Positions 5,363 to 7,735 of a stretch of 7,735 nt of DNA are shown here, one piece after another. The position numbers were made by a program, and so were the translations under genes. The number at the start of each line of letters is the position of its first letter. The first letter of the stretch is position 1. Source of the stretch: Lachnospiraceae bacterium (GTDB taxonomy: Bacteria; Bacillota; Clostridia; Lachnospirales; Lachnospiraceae); contig DLZQ01000044.1 of NCBI GenBank assembly GCA_003447295.1, forward strand, positions 7,679-15,413. Reading direction: 5' to 3'. A model generated the notes under the pieces. The model was not told the origin of the DNA. It did no database searches and saw only the letters and a program-made list of their open reading frames with translations.

Positions 5363-5823
5363 TTAAGAAAACTGTAGCACCAGTAGCAGCAGCGAAAGTG
5401 GAAGCGCCTAAGGCAGAAGTGAAGAAAGCAGCACCGACAACTCCAGTTAAGACAGAAACCAAGACCGCTGTGAAGGAAGCTGAGAAAGCACCCGTAGCAA
5501 AGGCCGAAGTAAAAGCACCTGTAAAGGCAGAGGTTAAAAAGCCCGCAGCTAAGAAAGAGACAGCAAAAAAGGAAACCGCTAAGAAAGCACCCGCTAAGAA
5601 ACCCGCAGCAAAAAAGGCAGAGTTAAAGAGCGAGATCAGTGTTCAGTTCGGCGGCAAGTCCTATTCTCAGGAAGATCTGCTGAAGATTGCAAAGGATGTA
5701 TGGAAATACGACCTGAAGCAGAAGGCAGCTGATCTGACCAGCATAGAATTATATGTAAAGCCCGAAGAGAACATGGTTTACTATGTAATGAACAAAGAGA
5801 CCACCGGAAGCTTCTACATATAA
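5353..5823 (+). CDS. Lys/Ala-rich small protein with histone-H1-like tail and DUF6465-like C-terminal domain
   Basis: This is a 156-residue two-part protein. Residues about 5-92 are low complexity, built from Lys, Ala, Pro, Glu, Val and Thr, with repeats such as KKPAAKK and AKKETAKKAPAKK that resemble histone-H1 tails and are probably disordered. Residues 93-156 look folded (ISVQFGGKSYSQEDLLKIA then SIELYVKPEENMVYYVMN), with a predicted beta-helix-beta pattern ending in SFYI. I associate this C-terminus with DUF6465, found in Lachnospiraceae, but cannot confirm it here. The tail could bind nucleic acid or acidic wall polymers. No signal peptide is seen, which favours the cytoplasm. GGGAG (5340-5344) eight bases upstream supports the start. 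It has its own promoter and a terminator follows, so it is probably expressed as a single gene. The function is unknown. Confidence 0.85.
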   Translation: MAIVKKTVAPVAAAKVEAPKAEVKKAAPTTPVKTETKTAVKEAEKAPVAKAEVKAPVKAEVKKPAAKKETAKKETAKKAPAKKPAAKKAELKSEISVQFGGKSYSQEDLLKIAKDVWKYDLKQKAADLTSIELYVKPEENMVYYVMNKETTGSFYI

Positions 5824-5849
5824 TTATCCAGAGTCAGATAAAATGAGCA

Positions 5850-5886
5850 AAGTATACGTCGAATGCTTGCATTCGTAAGAATACTT
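5850..5886 (+). repeat. Hairpin with GCTTGC apex after the DUF6465-like gene
   Basis: AAGTAT (5850-5855) pairs with ATACTT (5881-5886) around an inner perfect stem, CGAATGC/GCATTCG (5860-5866 with 5869-5875), with a TT apex. ATGAGCA precedes it (5843-5849), as in the elements near 55 and 3272. It stands just before the terminator and is not itself a terminator. Confidence 0.6.
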
Positions 5887-5892
5887 GTGAGC

Positions 5893-5930
5893 AGGCCCCA
5901 AAGTTGAATAATCACTTTGGGGTCTTTGTA
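5893..5930 (+). terminator. Intrinsic terminator of the DUF6465-like gene
   Basis: A 12-bp stem, AGGCCCCAAAGT (5893-5904) with ACTTTGGGGTCT (5914-5925), has one G-T pair and a 9-base loop. It is followed by TTTGTATCATTATTAT, a T-rich but interrupted tail. The next gene begins 33 bases further on with no clear promoter, so some read-through is likely. Confidence 0.75.
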
Positions 5931-5949
5931 TCATTATTATCACAATGTT

Positions 5950-5955
5950 AAAGGA
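5950..5955 (+). promoter_or_regulatory. Ribosome binding site that decides the membrane-protein start
   Basis: AAAGGA lies seven bases before the ATG at 5963. The in-frame ATG at 5945 has no purine-rich site upstream, so the shorter form is preferred. Confidence 0.65.
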
Positions 5956-5962
5956 TGACAGA

Positions 5963-7357
5963 ATGCAGAAAAAATCAGAAAAGATTATTTTTACATTATA
6001 TCTGCTGGGTTTTCTGGCACTGGCGCTTACCATCGCCCTGCTGCAGCCCCTCGCCAATACACCGCCCCTGTTCGGCAACCCGCCCGATGAGCATGCAAGA
6101 TATCTGATTCCGCAGTTTATCTGCAAATACGGCAGAATCCCCACGGGACTGGAGGAAGAAGTGCGGATTCCGGCGTATGGATTTTCTTATGCACTGTATA
6201 ACGTATTTCCATATATTGTACAGGGGTATATCATGCGTTTTGTCAGCCTGTTCACGGAATCCGAGATCGCGTTGCTGTACACTGCACGCCTGGTGAATGT
6301 GACTTTCGGACTGCTGATGGCAGTCGTGGTATACTTTATCGGGAAGAGAGTATTTCAGGATGACAGATTCCGCTGGCTGTTCTGCTTTGCGGTGACCTAT
6401 CTGCCGGAAGGACTGTTTATGCATACCTATGTGAATACGGATTCCTGCTGCATGCTGTCCACGGCGATGATGGTGTATGCACTGATCTGTGTTTACCGGG
6501 ACGGCATCAATGTCCGGAACAGTCTGTGGATGAGCGGAGGTATTATTTTATGCGCACTTTCTTATTATAATGCCTATGGATATATCGTAAGCTGCATTTT
6601 GCTGTTTGTTATGTTCTTTTTACAGAAAAAGGAGAGCGGCGGTTATTCTTATGACTGGAAGAAGATGTTAAAATACGGCTGCTTTATTGCGGCGGTGGTC
6701 CTGATAGGAATCGGCTGGTGGTTCATTCGAAGTTATATTGTACTGGACGGAGATCTGTTAGGACTTGCCACCCGGGAAAAAATGGCAATACAGTATGCGA
6801 TAGAGAGCGTGAATCCTTTGACGATGCAGACCTATCAGTCCATGGGATATACAGTATTCGAAATGTTCCGGGAACGTTATACCTTGTCCGGACTGTTCCA
6901 CAGTTTTGTGGGGGCATTCGGTTCCATGTCCATATATGGCTCCATCTGGCTGTACCGGGCATATAAAGTATTTTTTGCCGCAGGCATTGTGGGAGCGCTT
7001 TTGTATCTGATCCGCTATAAAATGCGGCGGAAGATATCCGGGAGAGAATGGTTCTTTCATATAAATATGTTGTATTGCATTTTCATGCCGGTTTTTCTGA
7101 CGATTTATTATGCATATACCACGGATTATCAGAATCAGGGACGCTACCTGCTCCCGGCACTGCTTCCGTTAATGTATTACATGATAAAAGGGATTCAGAA
7201 GCTTTCGGAAATCAGCTTCAGAGGCAGGACTTTTCCGAGATGGTTGGTAAACGCAGGCATTGCGGTATGCTTCCTGATCATTATCGGAGGCACAATAGAT
7301 ATGGTATTTGTACGGGCGCTTCCCGTATATTTAGAGACAGGACTGGTACTGGAATAG
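5963..7357 (+). CDS. Polytopic membrane protein, DUF2142 / GT-C glycosyltransferase-like
   Basis: From the ATG at 5963 this is a 464-residue protein with roughly ten to eleven hydrophobic segments; the first covers about residues 7-29. After it an extracytoplasmic loop carries NPPDEHARY (39-47), the position and style of the acidic motif in GT-C glycosyltransferases and DUF2142 proteins. TYVNTDS (155-161) and QGRYLLPALLPL (392-403) also recall DUF2142. GT-C enzymes move sugars from polyprenyl-phosphate donors on the outer membrane face, so a role in cell-wall or surface polysaccharide is plausible but not shown. Alternatives are a PMT/ArnT-like transferase or an uncharacterised membrane protein. 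The nearby uppP gene fits a lipid-carrier theme only loosely. No convincing promoter is seen in the short gap upstream, so it may rely on read-through of the terminator at 5893-5930. Its own terminator overlaps the stop codon. Confidence 0.7.
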   Translation: MQKKSEKIIFTLYLLGFLALALTIALLQPLANTPPLFGNPPDEHARYLIPQFICKYGRIPTGLEEEVRIPAYGFSYALYNVFPYIVQGYIMRFVSLFTESEIALLYTARLVNVTFGLLMAVVVYFIGKRVFQDDRFRWLFCFAVTYLPEGLFMHTYVNTDSCCMLSTAMMVYALICVYRDGINVRNSLWMSGGIILCALSYYNAYGYIVSCILLFVMFFLQKKESGGYSYDWKKMLKYGCFIAAVVLIGIGWWFIRSYIVLDGDLLGLATREKMAIQYAIESVNPLTMQTYQSMGYTVFEMFRERYTLSGLFHSFVGAFGSMSIYGSIWLYRAYKVFFAAGIVGALLYLIRYKMRRKISGREWFFHINMLYCIFMPVFLTIYYAYTTDYQNQGRYLLPALLPLMYYMIKGIQKLSEISFRGRTFPRWLVNAGIAVCFLIIIGGTIDMVFVRALPVYLETGLVLE

Positions 7358-7380
7358 TGCCGGTTCTGTTTTTATATTTT
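7337..7380 (+). terminator. Intrinsic terminator overlapping the membrane-protein stop codon
   Basis: A 14-bp stem with three G-T pairs joins ACAGGACTGGTACT (7337-7350) to AGTGCCGGTTCTGT (7356-7369). The loop is GGAAT and a T-rich tail (TTTTATATTTT) follows. The stop codon TAG (7355-7357) straddles loop and right arm, so ribosomes reaching the end would cover the hairpin. Confidence 0.8.
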
Positions 7381-7416
7381 ATTAATAATCTTTAGAATTA
7401 TTTTCCGGAAAATCGG

Positions 7417-7445
7417 TTGACAATAATACCCGGTAGTGATATTTT
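7417..7445 (+). promoter_or_regulatory. Sigma-A promoter of the hrcA heat-shock operon
   Basis: A perfect TTGACA (7417-7422), a 17-base spacer, and TATTTT (7440-7445) preceded by TGA (an extended -10). The predicted start near 7452 is only about eight bases before the CIRCE operator, so bound HrcA would block initiation or early elongation. Confidence 0.85.
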
Positions 7446-7459
7446 AGGGTAAGAAGATG

Positions 7460-7486
7460 TTAGCACTCCTTTTAGATGAGTGCTAA
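7460..7486. promoter_or_regulatory. CIRCE operator (HrcA binding site)
   Basis: TTAGCACTC (7460-7468), nine bases, then GAGTGCTAA (7478-7486): a perfect match to the CIRCE consensus. HrcA, aided by GroEL, binds it and represses class I heat-shock genes. Its place between promoter and hrcA shows autoregulation. Confidence 0.98.
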
Positions 7487-7508
7487 TAATCCCAAAGGGA
7501 GTGATGGA

Positions 7509-7735
7509 ATGCAATTGGATGACAGAAAAACAATTATATTGCAAGCCATTATCCGGAACTACTTGGAAACGGGAGAGCCGGTAGGCAGCAGAACCATTTC
7601 GAAATATACGGATCTGAATTTAAGCTCGGCAACCATTCGGAACGAGATGTCAGATCTGGAGGAGATGGGTTATATCATACAGCCCCACACTTCCGCAGGA
7701 AGAATTCCGTCTGATAAGGGATATCGCTTCTATGT
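7509..7735 (+). CDS. hrcA: Heat-inducible transcription repressor HrcA (partial, 5' end)
   Basis: The window holds the first 75 codons; the right edge cuts the gene, which usually runs to about 340-350 residues. Visible is the N-terminal winged helix-turn-helix DNA-binding domain: [20 protein letters not shown] (3-22), then EPVGSRTIS (23-31), the recognition-helix stretch [19 protein letters not shown] (38-56), and [17 protein letters not shown] (59-75), all hallmarks of HrcA. HrcA represses its own operon and groESL through CIRCE and is inactivated by heat when GroEL is titrated. AAAGGGAG (7494-7501) lies seven bases before the ATG at 7509. By family precedent grpE, dnaK and dnaJ should follow downstream, outside the window. 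Confidence 0.97.
   Translation, partial: MQLDDRKTIILQAIIRNYLETGEPVGSRTISKYTDLNLSSATIRNEMSDLEEMGYIIQPHTSAGRIPSDKGYRFY

Noticed and set aside
1..7735. tRNA or rRNA genes
   Set aside because: No cloverleaf with a GGTTCRA-type T loop and no rRNA-like stretch was found on either strand.

Overview
The window reads as ordinary chromosomal DNA from a low-to-mid GC Gram-positive anaerobe of the Clostridia, most likely a Lachnospiraceae member. Supporting points are AAGGAG-type ribosome sites, sigma-A-like promoters, a perfect CIRCE operator in front of hrcA, a Lys/Ala-rich small protein with a C-terminal domain I associate with that family, and a TPR-GGDEF protein. The taxonomic call is inference. 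All seven genes lie on the + strand and none is visibly broken; hrcA is cut by the right edge.

Layout. Bases 1-337 hold no gene. They contain a dense set of RNA-like hairpins (about 1-180), a candidate promoter (about 196-239) and a strong intrinsic terminator or attenuator (240-285). A cytosolic TPR-GGDEF diguanylate cyclase follows (338-1966), then, 33 bases later, a fold-type I PLP aminotransferase (2000-3193). A 232-base gap (3194-3425) is packed with repeats: two 49/50-identical direct repeats, a 20-bp-class hairpin, and a perfect 15-bp inverted repeat that uses the 3' end of the aminotransferase gene. Next come a patatin-like lipid hydrolase (3426-4286) and undecaprenyl-diphosphatase UppP (4323-5234), 36 bases apart and probably co-transcribed. 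Directly after uppP there is a good promoter (5238-5266), a 16-codon upstream ORF, and a small Lys/Ala-rich protein with a DUF6465-like C-terminus (5353-5823). After another hairpin and a terminator comes a polytopic membrane protein of the DUF2142/GT-C type (5963-7357), whose own terminator overlaps its stop codon. The window ends with the promoter, CIRCE operator and first 75 codons of hrcA, normally the first gene of the hrcA-grpE-dnaK-dnaJ heat-shock operon.

How the genes relate. UppP recycles the C55 lipid carrier, the DUF2142/GT-C protein probably handles polyprenyl-linked sugars, and the patatin protein acts on lipids, so the centre of the window has a cell-envelope flavour. No dedicated pathway is evident. 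The least explained material is between genes: four hairpins capped by GCTTGC (a CUUG tetraloop in RNA), all in the same orientation with different but complementary stems, and a shared ATGAGCA...TGCGAAT frame around variable hairpins at 55-102 and 3272-3316. These look like one dispersed family of transcribed, structured elements, and they are the best candidates for something undescribed here.
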